DNA of 64,000 bases from assembly GCA_029706075.1 (NCBI GenBank), contig JAINUG010000177.1, positions 372,001-436,000 of the forward strand. The letters are read 5' to 3'. Position numbers and translations under genes: made by a program. Positions 45,124 to 58,600 of the stretch are shown piece by piece. The notes below the pieces were generated by a model. The model made no database searches and was not told the DNA's origin. It saw only the letters and a list, made by a program, of their open reading frames with translations. Numbering within the stretch: the first letter of the stretch is position 1; every line of letters starts with the position of its first letter. The stretch comes from Aldrovandia affinis (Eukaryota; Chordata; Actinopteri; Notacanthiformes; Halosauridae).

Positions 45124-46093
45124 GTGCACAGATGGAGCACACTGCCCAGGGGGCAGAGAACAACACAGTTTACTTACCATCCGCTGTGTTGGAAAATGTT
45201 GTCGTCCTGCGCCACAATACCTGATGCCTTTGCTTCCGCTCAACTTGCGGTTGGGAGTAGACTCTGCCTCAAACGTCCCTCGCTGGACCAGTCTCTCTGA
45301 AGAGCAAAGCTAATGATCCATTGAGAGACAGTGTGTGAGTGATCGAAAGGAGGATTCATACGATGTGATGGACACGGAAAGAAGTTGAGCTCGAATGGCT
45401 GTTAAGATAATTTGGGTCACACACTTCGAAAAGGAGCCCAGGTCGATTAATACTACCTTCCACATGTCGGGTCATATTTTGTGTTGCTTTTGTTTGTACA
45501 TGTATGAGTAAAATCAATTCTTCCAGCAATATGACACTGGATATTTGAGTAAGTGTGTAGTTGGTATCTGACCTGATTTTAAGAAAAAAAAATATTTGAG
45601 GGCAGCTGAAGAATGTAACCTCTGGTTTCTCTACTCATCTTAGAATGCTATATTCCTCTAGTTCAGGACTACCACACATTAAAACTGAAATGTGTGGCTG
45701 CAATATCACCAGAGTTTAGTATCACCCAAGCTCTTGAACCCCTGATCCAGCTGATAAGATTGAGTGAAGTGATTCAACCGCTCTCCCAGATCTCATGAGT
45801 GGTTTTCGTTTATGTTCAGCTGGAAAACGTGCAGAATCACAGTGAAGGACTATGGTCGAGTAGCCCTGCTGCATTCATAAGCAGTAATGATATAAAATTG
45901 TACTACAGAAGTTGAGTGCTGGAGTGTATCCATGTTTCTGTGGCGTTCTGGACGATATGCCAGGCCATTACCCCAAATCTATCACAGTAGCACAGATTCC
46001 CAAAGAGCAAGCATGTTCACCATCTCCCGGTTCTGTTACGTTGGCATTTCCTTTTCTGGGAACTTTAAAGCGGAGGAACAGTCCACATTGCTC

Positions 46094-46271
46094 TATGGTT
46101 CTCTGTGGCTCAGTTGGTAGAGCACAGCGTTGGCAACGCTTAGGTTGTGGGTTCAATCCCCACTGGGGCCACATATACTGAAAAATGTATGCATTCACTA
46201 CTGTAAGTCGCTTTGGATAAAAGCGTCTGCTAAATGGCGTATATTATTATTATTATTATTATATTATATTA
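46094..46271 (+). mobile_element. tRNA-headed fish SINE, full head
   Basis: TCTGTGGCTCAGTTGGTAGA (A box) and GGTTCAATCCCCACTGGGGC (B box) form a tRNA-like head, then TACTGTAAGTCGCTTTGGAT and AAAGCGTCTGCTAAATGG tail, ending in ATT repeats. Best-preserved copy of the family in this window. Confidence 0.9.
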
Positions 46272-46328
46272 TGGTCACCATCTACAGAGCTGGACAATGT
46301 GGAATTCATACCAGTGGTTATGCACATC

Positions 46329-46380
46329 TTGTAAGTCGCTCTGGATAAGAGCGTCTGCTAAATGCTTAAAATGTAAAATG
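46329..46380 (+). repeat. Retroposon tail fragment
   Basis: TTGTAAGTCGCTCTGGATAA with GAGCGTCTGCTAAATGC, a second tail just 60 bp after the SINE at 46094, without its own head. Confidence 0.8.
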
Positions 46381-46654
46381 TGTAACCTTGTAAGAATTCA
46401 AGATACACACATAAACATGCCACTAGCATTCCATGTTATATAAGCAATTGCCATGGCAACTACCATAGAACGATAAAGGATACGTTAGTTAAAAGCATGA
46501 CTGTCTGAAAAAATGTATTTTTTATGCAGGGGTTATGAAGAGAGACTATGACTGAGCAGAATCACCGTAGCCACATTAGCCCCTTCAAATATCGAGTTTC
46601 ATGGACTTTATTATAATTAGTACATTAAAATAACATATTAATTCCATTTATTAT

Positions 46655-47095
46655 TATAATAATACTGGATTGCATTTATAGAGTGCCTTTCAAGGAACTC
46701 AAAGCACTTTACAGTGAAGGGGGAAACTCACCTCAACCACTGCCAATCTGTAGCACCCAACTGGGTGATGCACAGCAGCCACAGGACTTTGATGGCAACC
46801 AATTTTCTGCCTTGAAATTAATCAAGTCCCTAATTGTTTTACTCACTGACCGCTGTTGGTCATAACAAACCCAGACCGTGAGCTGACCAGAGGAGGATGG
46901 CCTCCCCCTCTTGAGTCTTGCTCCTCCTACGGTTTCCTCCTATTTGTTCCACCTTGGGGGGGTTCCTTGCCCACTGTTGCCTTGGCTTCCCTTTGTGGAG
47001 GTTCAGGCCAGGGTCTGCTGTAAAGCGTATTGTGACAAATGTGTTGTAAAATGCAATATACAAATACATTTAGATTGATCTGGTTTGATTGAACC
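46655..47095 (+). mobile_element. Composite retroposon remnants
   Basis: 46660-46860 contains the widespread fish motif TTTCAAGGAACTCAAAGCAC. 46865-47095 carries the LINE-3'-end-like sequence TACGGTTTCCTCCTATTTG, GGGTTCCTTGCCCACTGTTG and a TGTAAAGCG...AATATACAAATAC ending. Recognised by pattern; class not proven. Confidence 0.6.
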
Positions 47096-47209
47096 TGCTT
47101 ATGAAGATGCAAAACCCAAGAAACACACAACGCTGAAGTTGTTAAGTTGACCTTGGGGAGGGGGAAGGGGACAAGCTGAAGCTTTGGAATCAATACAAAG
47201 ATCATTCCA

Positions 47210-47480
47210 GAAGCGTCTGACTTGCATTTTGCGCCGCGGCGTTCTATACGGCCGAGTCACATTCCCCAGCACTTGGTGAATGTGGTGTGTAATGAGGTTT
47301 GAGCAGCCAGGCAGAGGGAGGACACATAGCCCAATTCATTAATTAAGCACTGAACCTGTCTCTCTTGTGAGTTAATGAGGCTGGTCCCGATTGGCACAGA
47401 AGTTACTTGGCACATCATTACACCACCTGTACCCACATCCTGGTCTTTAAAGAGAGGTAGGCTGTTAGAGTCCCCCGCAG
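47210..47480. promoter_or_regulatory. Candidate conserved noncoding element
   Basis: Complex block with CACTTGGTGAATGTGGTGTG, CAATTCATTAATTAAGCACT (ATTAATTAA homeodomain-type core, 47335-47350) and GTTAATGAGGCTGGTCCC. About 2 kb downstream of slc2a15. No coding frame. Confidence 0.35.
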
Positions 47481-47639
47481 TTACACTGCCTTTGAGAATG
47501 TGCTTGGTGAATCCATTGTGTGTAGTAAGGGTGCAGAATAAAACAAAACAACCATAGTCTTGCTGGTCAACTTCGTAGGGCGACAGGTAAAAGGGCAGGA
47601 TAAAAAGCCATACAACACTAAAAGCAATTGCCCAACTTT

Positions 47640-48010
47640 TTCACTGCAGATGTTTGCTCACAGAAGTTTGTTCAACACCGGACCCATGTGAATACAGTGA
47701 GCAGCGCTGTCGCCGGGTTTTTAAGAGGACAAGCCCAAAGGGATTCACTATAGGAGCCTTTAGTGCTTAGTTGCCACTCATTAACTCTTAAACAGATGCC
47801 CAAGAGTCACATTGCACCTAAGACGATCTGAATCTTGGGTACAACGTGACTCTCGATGGGAGAGATCTTTAAGACGGGTCCATGCGCTTTACAATACCTA
47901 CATTTCCTGGCAAGGAAATACAAACGGTATAACACGAAATCGCGTTTGGCCTCTTTTCAGATGCTATGACGCAGAATTAACATGCCTCTGGCTGTGGTAA
48001 TTTTTTCATT
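47640..48010. promoter_or_regulatory. Candidate conserved noncoding element
   Basis: Repeat-free block including CGCTTTACAATACCTACATT and ACACGAAATCGCGTTTGGCC, ending in GACGCAGAATTAACATGCC. Texture as for the other candidate elements; untested. Confidence 0.3.
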
Positions 48011-48949
48011 CACATAAAAACATTTTCCATTGATCTTTCAATCGTGGCAGAATGATCCAGTTTACACTCAAGTTGAACAAAACAGTCTGCCAGCGTACCA
48101 AGTCATCCAAGAAATACTGAACCAAAATGGAATGTGTTCAAACAACTTTATTTCCCATTTATTTTACAAAGCTTTGAATAACATTAAAAGTACATTAAAA
48201 TACATAAACCAATACCATTATTTATTTTTCATATATTCTCGTTTCCAGATCAAACTCCACATGGTCATTTTGGATCACACATAAGTATGCGTAAAACAGA
48301 AGATTAACTACACCCTTTAAATGTGCATGTCTGTCTGACACGGATCTGATGTCTCCGCCTCTGGGTTATAAAATCAATACTACAGCAGTCCAACATTTGG
48401 AATAAGGAGTGTGGGGAACAAAAACAACTCCTGAGAAGTTGTAAAATGAATTGCAACTGCAAAATGTGACCTCAGAGTGTCATTTGTCTCCTACAAGACA
48501 TTTGGTGATAACAGTATGGGAACCCCACACCATTTGCTGCATGAATGCCTGACAAAATAAATCTAAAATCTCAAAAATTGCCTTTAAATGGCTTGAAGAT
48601 CATTTTAACATGGCTTCTCCAAAAGAACGGATCTTGAGGAAGATTTCACATGTACCACAAACCACATGTACAAACTTGTGCACTGAACCCATATACAAAG
48701 CAGGGATGCACAGACTACTTCAGTCATCCCTTAAATGTTAGGTTCGGGGCAAGACTCCAACAACATTTTGGGGAGAGTCAAACCACAGAATAAGTGCAGC
48801 ATGGTTCTTCAATCTGAACTTATACAATGGACTACAATTCCTAATATATAGATTGTATATCAATTAAAATGAGTCATACATAATTCTACTCTTCATCAGT
48901 TGTTTCAGGGCAAGACGGTCTGTCTGGGAGCAAACGGTACATGGCACAT

Positions 48950-48955
48950 TTTATT
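48950..48955 (-). terminator. slc2a15: Possible polyadenylation signal of slc2a15
   Basis: TTTATT on the plus strand, i.e. AATAAA on the minus strand, about 420 nt beyond the slc2a15 stop codon. Other hexamers lie farther left (near 48150 and 48220), so the real 3' end is uncertain. Confidence 0.35.
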
Positions 48956-49374
48956 TCAATAACTAATTATATTTATAAACAAAGTTTATAAAACAATTTA
49001 TGTACAGAGAGGGACCTGACGTTCAAGAGATGAGGAAAGTTCAAATACTATTTTTTCCAATCTCTTACCATACCAAACAGAGAGGTGTCAACTCTGAAAC
49101 AAGATCTCCATGGGCCAAGGAACATCGAGATCAGATTGGAACAAAAATAATAGTAATAACCACTTTCCATGTCACACTGTGGACATTCCCCACACTTCCT
49201 GTGAGCAGCAGCGCTGTACTTCCTGTGGAAAAGCACAGAAGACTGATGGACATGGTCCGAAAGCACTTCAAACCACGATCGAGTCTGTGCAATGTCACGC
49301 TGTGCATTTCCTTTGCGACAGTCCCCCGCTCTCTCCCTCCCTCTCTCTCTCTCTCCCTCTATCTCTCGCACTTC

Positions 49375-49605
49375 CTATTTGTCTCCCGTTCTCCCGCCCT
49401 CCACGCAGGAGTTTTCCATAGCGCCGTATTCGTTAATTTTCTTCAGGCTGAGCTGGCTGTTGAGGAGCGAATCCTTCTTAGCAAACAACTGGCTGATCTC
49501 CACAAAGGTCTTGTTCTTGGTCTCGGGGATGATGAAGTACACATAGGCAGCCACCGCCGTACAGATCCCGCAGAACACCAGGTAGCAGAAGGCCCCCGCC
49601 GACAT
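49375..49605 (-). CDS. slc2a15: slc2a15 exon 12 (TM12, C-terminal tail, stop)
   Basis: Acceptor TCTGGCGCAG, 76 codons and TAG at 49377-49375. Codes [20 protein letters not shown], then [18 protein letters not shown] and a cytoplasmic tail ending GGRTGDK. The open frame continues upstream of the acceptor, but joining at 49605 gives the expected length between TM11 and TM12. Confidence 0.93.
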   Translation of the reverse strand: MSAGAFCYLVFCGICTAVAAYVYFIIPETKNKTFVEISQLFAKKDSLLNSQLSLKKINEYGAMENSCVEGGRTGDK

Positions 49606-52600
49606 CTGCGCCAGAGGGACACCGACAAACACATTCAGAGAGGGAGCCGACTCGGCCACTTCTGACAAACTGCACTGTGAGGATCATTTCGAAGGGTGAG
49701 ATAATGATCATAATAATAATAACTCTATGTATATAGCACCTTTCATAGAGAATGCGGCTCAAAGGGCTTAAGAATAAAACAAAATAAATTAAAATGACAT
49801 AGAATGAATAATGAAATAAAGGTAATCAAATATGAAATAAACCAATACTTGTGCAATATAATAAAACAATATAGAAGGCAAGGACACACAGAATAAAAGT
49901 TAGAAAAAAAAGGCCAACTCTGTCTTCTGTTCTAATGTTCTTTGGGAGAGTGTTCCAGAGTTTCGGTGTATAGTAACAGAAAGTACTCTCACCGTGTTTT
50001 TGTATTTAACCTTGGGCACAATAAGCAAGTCTCTCCTGAGAGCACGAGCTGGCACGCTTATAATCGTTTTGTATGACCATAAACGATCCTGCGATTTGTA
50101 CGATCTTAAACAAAGCCTTGGCGTTACATTTGATTAAAAGCATGCAAGCAATATTTGTTCTTTGTTTTTACTTTAAAATAGAATATTTCATCAGTACCAC
50201 GGAGGCAAAGTTATCACTGAAATGTAAGGCCGGTCCACTTTGTGGAAGGACTGGACCCTTGGACCAAATATCCAAACCAGCACATCGCTTAAGCGAACAT
50301 AGAAAATCAGAATAAGATCAAAATGTAAACACATTGTGGACGCCCAAGCCATTATTGTTGCTAGCCAAATTAAGCCAAGTTAATAAAGCAGAAGGAAGGA
50401 AGACATTGGGGCGGGCTGTCTGAGAACGCTCTCACCTGCAGGAAGGGGAACACGAAGCCCACGGTGAAGTTGGAGATCCAGTTGAGGGAGCCGGCCACCG
50501 TGTAGGCCGCAGGGCGGTGGGACTGCGTAAAGAGCTCGGCCGTCATCAGGAACGGCACTCCGGCTGGGTAAAGGCCAAAGCAAAGTCAATCTCTCCCCCT
50601 GAACAAGTCCCCCTTTTCGGGATCAATTAAACCATGCGAAGCCAAGCTTCATTTACATTTTACATTTTAAGCATTTAGCAGACGCTCTTATCCAGAGCGA
50701 CTTACAAGATGTGCATTAATACATGGTAGGAACAATCATAGTTAGCGCACGAGATCAGTGCAGGAATACAGCAATACAGCAATACAGCTTCCTCAGAACG
50801 TTGCTGAAATATGCTTTGTGAACCCCTTTGCAGTGTAGGAATTAATGCAAGTAAAATACTTCCCTGAATTAACAATATATCCAAGAAAGTCTTTTACAGA
50901 TATTGATGAGTTCTGATGCCCATCCTGGATTTTTTTTTTTTTTAAAGAACAGTACACTGCATTCAAGGGCCGAGCTACATCAGGGACGAGTCATCAGAGA
51001 TGTACTCTTGTGGAATGCATATTTAGGTATGCATGCATTTTTGGTGAAGAGCACAATGTTCATAAATTAAGCTTTAATATGTATGAAATGCCATTAATTC
51101 TCTGGAATATGTCACACATTTTCCAAACAACCGTCTTCAACATCACGAGAAAAAAACACACATAAATCCCGGGATGTTGTATTATATTTAAATATAGAAC
51201 AAAAAAAAATCACAGGAAGGCACCAAATTCACTGATAAATAAGCAGACAAGGATTTCCCCCCCCCCCTCCAAATGTAATGAATGTGCGAATAAGCCAAGC
51301 GGTGGCTTCATCACTTGTGCACGGTAATTGCAAGAGGAGGCTTAATGCAGGCAAATGAATAAAGAACCAGGTCTGTAATTCATTGTTCGCGCCTGGATTT
51401 TGACATACAAAGCCATATTCATCATTGCTTATGAACAATGAGGCATAACAAAAAAAATCGTAATTAAAGACGTAATTACACCAACAGAAATTCTCGACCA
51501 CAAATGAATTATAGATTTTGTTGGTGGGACCGGTAATTGTGTAAACTGTTCGAGGCCCCATTTATCATTCTTACAGTGAGCCGCACTTCAGCGGCACGCG
51601 TAATCCCCAACTTTCTGCCACATGGAAGATATAGAATTTAAAATAGACTTCCCATTTATTTTTCTCCCACACATGTGGATTAAGATTCTGGGATGAGTAC
51701 AGCGGGACGAATCACGATTTCGCTGTCAAAATTATGTGATTATGCAATTGAGCTGAACCCCTCCAATGCTACCAACTACGCATTTGATTGTCAAATGAGA
51801 TTGGTGCTGTGGATGCAACATGACAATCGGAGCACGTTGGTAAATTGTGGGAAGCGTTAAACCACGATAGAACAATCTCACATTAACAATCTAAAATTTT
51901 GCTCACCTCGTTCAATCAGATACGATATCAAAGCACAATCTGACAGCAACGATCATTTTCCCCAAAGAGTTCCAATTAGTTCACCAAGGAATACAAAAAC
52001 TGAACACGGGTTTTCATACATTCTACCTCCTTTTCACCTCCAGGGGTCACCATTTCCCTGTTTAAAATCTTGGTTCGGGGCGACCCTGCTCCTGTCGGGA
52101 GGTTTGAAGATAATTGATGGTAATTGATTACTGCTACCACTTACCGTGATAACTTAAGGGGGATTGTGGTGGAGCGGTGACGTGAGCCCAGCTCAGGCCA
52201 CCGCTGTGAAGAAAGGGCACATTAGCAGGCAGAGGACGGAGCGCACAGAGGAACCTACCGGGTCCTATACAGAAGCCGGCGATGATCCCGATCACAAAAC
52301 CCACGCTGATGTATCGCATAAAAGGTATGTGGGCCTGCAGTCAGGAGACAACGACATGGGATACAGAATGAGGAAAATGTAGCGATAGAGATTACACACA
52401 GGGAGACATTGCTTCACAGTGACCACCTGTAATGTTTAATCTAGACGAGCATCGTGGTTGAACGGACATAAACCGGGACGAGGACGGATCTAGTCCTAGT
52501 CTGGCCGTGACGTCAGTGATTTAAAGGCAAACAGTTTAGACCCGCCATTATATTCTTCAGTACAGAGAAGTTAGTTTAGTGTCAATTGCAGGGGTCTTAT

Positions 52601-55600
52601 ACCCGGCACAATTTACATTACAGTAGATCATGCTGACAGAGTACACTTGGGAATCTATCAGTACTCATTATAAACCAGTTACAAACTGAAAACAGAAAAT
52701 CAGTACATTAATGAATGTGCTTTTCCGTGATTGGATATTACACATCATTCACGCAGAAAATGAACACAGAGAAAGTTCTGAAGTAATCGATATTCAGCAG
52801 GGGTGTCCAATCTTATCCGAGAAGGGCCGGTGCGGGTGCAGGCTTTTGTTCCAGCCCAGCACTAAAAGGCCTGATTCGACTAATCAAGGTCTTGATTGAG
52901 CAAAAGCCTGCACCCACATCGGCCCTTCTCAGATAAGATTGAACACCCATGATATGCAGAGAAACTCCTCAGGAACTGCCACCTAGTGCAAGGAAGCATT
53001 TTCACACAGCAATATTGAATTTCCTTGTACAAGATTATTTATACACAAACACAGTCAATATAGTCAAAATAAAGTAAATGATGGTAATCAGAAAAAGGGT
53101 TTAGCGAGTGGGGTAAAAAAAACATACCTGCAAGATCAGAGAAAATGTAATCCCGGCACAACAGAACCCCATGAAACTAAATCCACCAATCATCAGTGGC
53201 CGCCGTCCAAGCCTTTCAATGGTGAAGCTCTGGGTATATCGTGGGGAGAAGAAAAAAACAGCCATTGTAAATGATCTGCGGACACATTTTGACATCCAGT
53301 CAGTGGTGTCCACTTCTGATCCCTGGTCCTCCGGGATTTGGAATGAACGTTCGAAAAGGCTGACGGACTTCCTGAAACGTTGATGATTGAGGCTCCCCCC
53401 GTGTACTCCATGGGTCCAATTAAATAATTAAGGCCTGAGGTGAATCTCCAGGGGGAACTACCACATTAAAATGTATGTTTCGACACACGTGCGGGTGCAC
53501 ACAAGAACGGTTGTCGTATACCTGAACCCTCCAGGGCTCCGTTTCAAGAAGCAGGATTAATGAGTTTGCGAGGCAACTTTTTTTGTAAATATGGTGGAAA
53601 AAAACCTCAGGCTTTCTGATTTCACCAAGCAAACTAAGATCTAGGCAGGCTCATTACCATGGCAACACACGAAGGATCGATAAACCTGCTCCAGAGCAGG
53701 CCGAGGTGAGCTTGAGTATGCGCACGTCTTCCAGACCAATCAGATCAGACATTCTCCTCACTACTCATATGGGGCCCCATTGACCTTGGAGCTTGACTAG
53801 AGAGGAGAGCTTTGAATGAGGATTTAAAAGTGTATTTAAAAACCACTGACAGATTTTTTTCCCCCTTAACATACATTATGAGGAAGTGGCTCTTTCCTAG
53901 AAATTGGAAAACATTTTTCTACACAAAATTTGAACTGGATAAAATTGCACAAAACCTTAGTTGTCATCAGTAGCTTTGCTTTGGAAATATTGTTACATTT
54001 TAATGGAGAGGACATTTGCGCATTGACAGATCCCATTTTATGCCAGGCTAGCTTTAGTAGCAGCAGTGTTTTACCTCATTCATAATTAGTTTGCGCTCCT
54101 CCATTTTTCTGGAACAGATGTATCTAAAAATAGTTTGCCTTTCCTTTCCTAGCTTTTTTGGTCTAGTGACTAGAACAACGGTCTTTAAGTAATCAATCTT
54201 GAAGTTCAACATTTGAAACCATACTATTCAAGAAACCATACTATTTTGCGGCATTCATTTTGTGACATAGTAAAAGTACCAGTGGATCAGTCCATGGGAT
54301 TAGATATTGAAAATGTTTAGACTGTGGATATGAATGATCATATAATTCTGGTGACATGGTAAACGGCAAAGTAGGTTGAAAAGAGATCGTTGTTTTTTGC
54401 ATATAGTGGCAGAATCAGAGTTTACGGTTAAATCACGATTCTGTTAGCTATTATACATTATAGAATATAGAATAATAATAAGTGGAAAATGGGCGCAGAC
54501 CAGCATTGCAATTAAGTTTTTAGGTGTGATGGTTGGCAATCAAGTTTGGTGCGACAAGGCATGGTTGTGGTTCACTTATCCACGCTCTGAAGCGGGTGCT
54601 CACTGAGCCCATCTGCTTACCTTCATAGCTAACGTGTGGTGGTTTAAATGGGAAGCTAGTCCAAGCAGTATTTTTTTATAACAATACATTTATATGTGGC
54701 TAAGGTCACAATAGATCAGTAGCACAATCCCCTCTCCATTTAGTGTTACAACGGGGGTTAGAATAACTTTTACAGCAATTTCGTGTTCCTTGTCTCTTGT
54801 AATGTATTTTGATGTTGAAAGAAGAATTGAGCGAAGAGGGGTTACAAACAGCTAAAGTAAGGGTCAGTCTTGAGCGGTCCTGAAAGCAATCCGCACATGC
54901 TCCTTAGCTACGCTTGGTGAACTCTAAAGGCAGAAGTTGTTGATGGTGAGCATTTCTGGATTCATGGGCATTAAAAATGTAAACTCTTGCCATTGCACTA
55001 AATGCAAACATTACATACATCAAAAAGAGGACAAAGCAGATGCTGTCCTCCATTTTTTATTATGATATTACTAAATAAACTTATATGACTAAATATGATA
55101 ATATTACATAAAATTGAGAGGTGACAATTATATTTATAACTGTCACCTCCCAAAGTCATATGCAGCTGTTTGTCATGATGTATGAAGTACAGTGTGAGAA
55201 GTACCATACTTGTAAATGACCTACATTTTTTGAGTGGAAGAGGCTGATCTTTCTCGTCCCACAGTTTAAACGGTTAAAGCAGTGGTTACTTGTGTGCTTC
55301 AGTTGATATGCGGAGAGAGCTCCAGCCAATTACGGCTGCTGTGTGGTGGCTGATGTGAGGCTTCCTGTTAAGTACTTAAGAGAACTGACAGCATTCCCTA
55401 TATTACAAAACAAAGAAGACACACACAGCTGGACTGGTGTGTGAATAAGCATGCGCTCCTACCAAAGGGAGAATACACACAGACACGCGGACAGACAGCT
55501 GGACCAGTGTGTGGATAAGCACTCACTCCTGCGAGCCCTGCGATGACCTCAATGGCGCCGGTTCCAACAGTAGTGTACTGGATCTGAGGCCTAGGGATCC

Positions 55601-58600
55601 CAGCATTCTCAAAGATGGCGTTGGTATAGAACCATATCTGGGGGGAAAAAGGAACTTCTCACACATCGTACATGGAACATGTCACATAGCACATTTTAAC
55701 ATTCTTCAAACCTCAGACATTTACGGGGAGGGTCGCAGTCCAGGAATTTGGCGTTTCGGTGATAGGGAGCAGGTTCTTAGCCCTTGCCACCGAGGACAGC
55801 CTTCCCACCTGTCATTTCCACTTAGCGATCGCTCCGAGTATGCCGTATTGATCTTCATCGCTGCCATCCTAACAGCAAAGGCTTAAATTTGTGCAAACGA
55901 TGCGGTCGCTCAATGCGGCCGCCGGCCCTCCCACAAAATGGAATCTCATGAATTTCAAATCAGCCTTAATAATGACTTGCACTTAAAAACAAATTATCAT
56001 TAAATATGCATGAGCCAGGCAACTTAAATACACCAGCTCAGCCCAGTAAAGGAGATCTTCTGGAATGAGGTCTTAACACTTCAAGAGTTCAGCTCTTGTT
56101 TATCCCCATGTCCAATGGAGGGCTTAGGTTGTGTACACAAGTAAATCAGTTACCAAGACTCATCTCTTGCTTCTAAGATTTCATGGATACGTGCGAGGCC
56201 CTTTCAAAGCAGCTGAAGGCATTCCAGGTTGTGACAGCTGCAACAGCGCTGTCTGGGAGGGCTTGAGCTGCCGTATAACGTTTCAGTCCACAATCGAGTG
56301 AATGAGCGCTCACAGAGAACCTCACGTTTTGTGTATGGGGCCCTTTCACAATCATGACATTCCCACAGAAAATGAGACCAGGGCCCGTATGTACAAAGCA
56401 TCTCAGAGTGCTTCTAGGTGCTGATCTAGGATCAGGTTTCCCCTGTCCATATCCTAACCTTATCCATTATGAGCTCAAAATCAGCACTCTGACATGTTTT
56501 ACACATATGGGTCCACTGCAGTACTTTTATTCCACTCAAAAGGAATTGAAGAGCCTCATGAATGCAAAAGTGTGGTCAGTGTCATCTCCGTCCTTTGCCC
56601 ACCCCAGCGCTGGCCTTCTGACCGCCCCTGCCGCAAGGCTACAGACCCGGGTCTCACCGCATCGATGCCGGACAGCTGCATGCCCATGTTGACCACGACG
56701 ATGGAGATGACCTGCCAGCGCACGCTGCGGTCCAGCAGCAGCCCCAGCACGGACACGGTGTTCACCGAGGACAGAGACCGCTGCTCCTCCTGCATCTCCT
56801 CGATCTCCGACTGGATGTTGCACTTGGCGCGGTACCACTTCAGGGCTGCCGAGGAAGGGAAAGTGCATGGTTACCAGAAGCTGGGAGGTGGGGGCACTGC
56901 ATCTCGCCGCTGTCCTCCGTTTGGCAGGACCAGACAGTAGTTCTACTCTGTGCTCTTGGTTGCATGCAACAGGAGACCTGTAATAAGTGGTCTTATTACA
57001 GGTAATTCAAAATCAGCTGACTACTGTTCTTTAAGGGGCATTATTGCATTTCATGAAATACAATGTGATGACCTTTCAGTGGCCTGTCTGGAGATTCGTA
57101 GCTTCATTACATTTACATTTACACTTTAAGCATTTAGCTTCATGCTCTCATGCATGTACTTTGTACTCTTAGAGATAAGCATTTCTAAAATATTTTTAAA
57201 AATAATTAAAGATTTCAAATACTTGATAATAAAAAAACTTTTTAAAAAGAATGGCACATTATGTACTGTAATATTCAAGGACATTCCTTATTTATGCCAA
57301 ATGTAGGCCCCATAGCAGCATCTCCTCAGTGGCTCAAAATCCACACACACAACTGTATTGTGTTTCTTTACATTACATTACCGGCATTTAGCAGACGCTC
57401 TTATCCAGAGCAACACAGCTGACAGTTCTTTAAATACAATCAATTTATACAGCTGGATGTTTTACTGAAGCAATTCAGGATAAGTACCTTCCTCAAAGGT
57501 ACAACGGCAGTGTCCCCACCTGGGAATGGGACCTGCAACCTTTGCGTTACAAGGCCAGTTCGCTAACCCCTACACTACACTGGCACCTTGAACGTGATCG
57601 ATTCTGTGCAACTGTACAACTGTGCAACTGTGCAACTGTGCAACTGCGCTCGTGACGTCCACTAGAGGCTCTCACCCGTGATGGTGGCGTGGACGTTGCG
57701 CTTCTCGATCAGCAGGTAGCGGGGGCTCTCTGGGAACCAGGGCAGGAGCAACAGCTGGACGAAGGTGGGCCCGATCACCAGAGAGAGTAACAGGGGCCAA
57801 TGCTCTTCCTGTGGAACAAAACCAGGCAGATGCATAATCACCATCCATCCTTGCCTCTGCCTTGCTCATCAGCCCCAGCCGACTGGACCCACATGCAATG
57901 TCCAATGACAAGTGCTTATTTGGTTGGCCTAGACGTTTACAGTACAAATGAGCTTTGTACTTGTAAGGTGAACTTGTCACTGGGTGCTTGACGCTAAAGA
58001 CTTTCCCTTGCTTCCTTTCAAAATATTTCATACATTGGCAAATGGAACTTAAAAAAAATGACAGCTCCTCTTGATCCATAAAATGTACAGGTAACTGCCA
58101 AAATAAAGGCAACACTTGAGTAAATGAGTGATCCTCTAAATGGTGCAGTACTGTGTCCGTCGGGGTGCCATGGCCAGTCCCGGCGGATAGGCCCGGCTCT
58201 CCCCTTTAGGCCTGGCTCTCCCCCAAGTGTTGCTTTTATTTTGTCAGTTCCCTGTATAATATAAATACATATATAATAGAATATAGAATAGAATAGAATA
58301 AGAGTGGACAAATGACAACTTTCATGAAACACAAGCGGGTGCACTCTTAACGGCCCAGGGACACTTGGTGCGTCAGTGAAGAGTGAACATTAGACCGGTA
58401 CCTTTCCCAGGAGTTCATGAAGCCCCAGAATCTGAGCGCTGAAGACTCCTATGCAGATGAAGATGCTGGGTATGAGGCCCAGGAAGCCGCGCAGGTTCTT
58501 CGGAGCGATCTCACCCAGGTACATGGGAACCACGCTGAGACTAAGACCTGCAGGACAGACATGGAGAATACAGCATACCTTTATTCCTCTGTATATCCCC

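Noticed and set aside
46094..46271. Functional tRNA gene
   Set aside because: Good A and B boxes but followed by a SINE body and tail, with two sister copies in the window; the head is mutated in the anticodon arm.
49606..49674. In-frame upstream extension of the last slc2a15 exon ([25 protein letters not shown], starting after CCTCACAG)
   Set aside because: It would insert about 23 residues between TM11 and TM12, where other GLUTs have none; the TCTGGCGCAG acceptor at 49606 gives the expected length.
56354..56940. Plus-strand frames of 112 and 148 codons
   Set aside because: They are antisense shadows of GC-rich slc2a15 exon 7 and its flanks.
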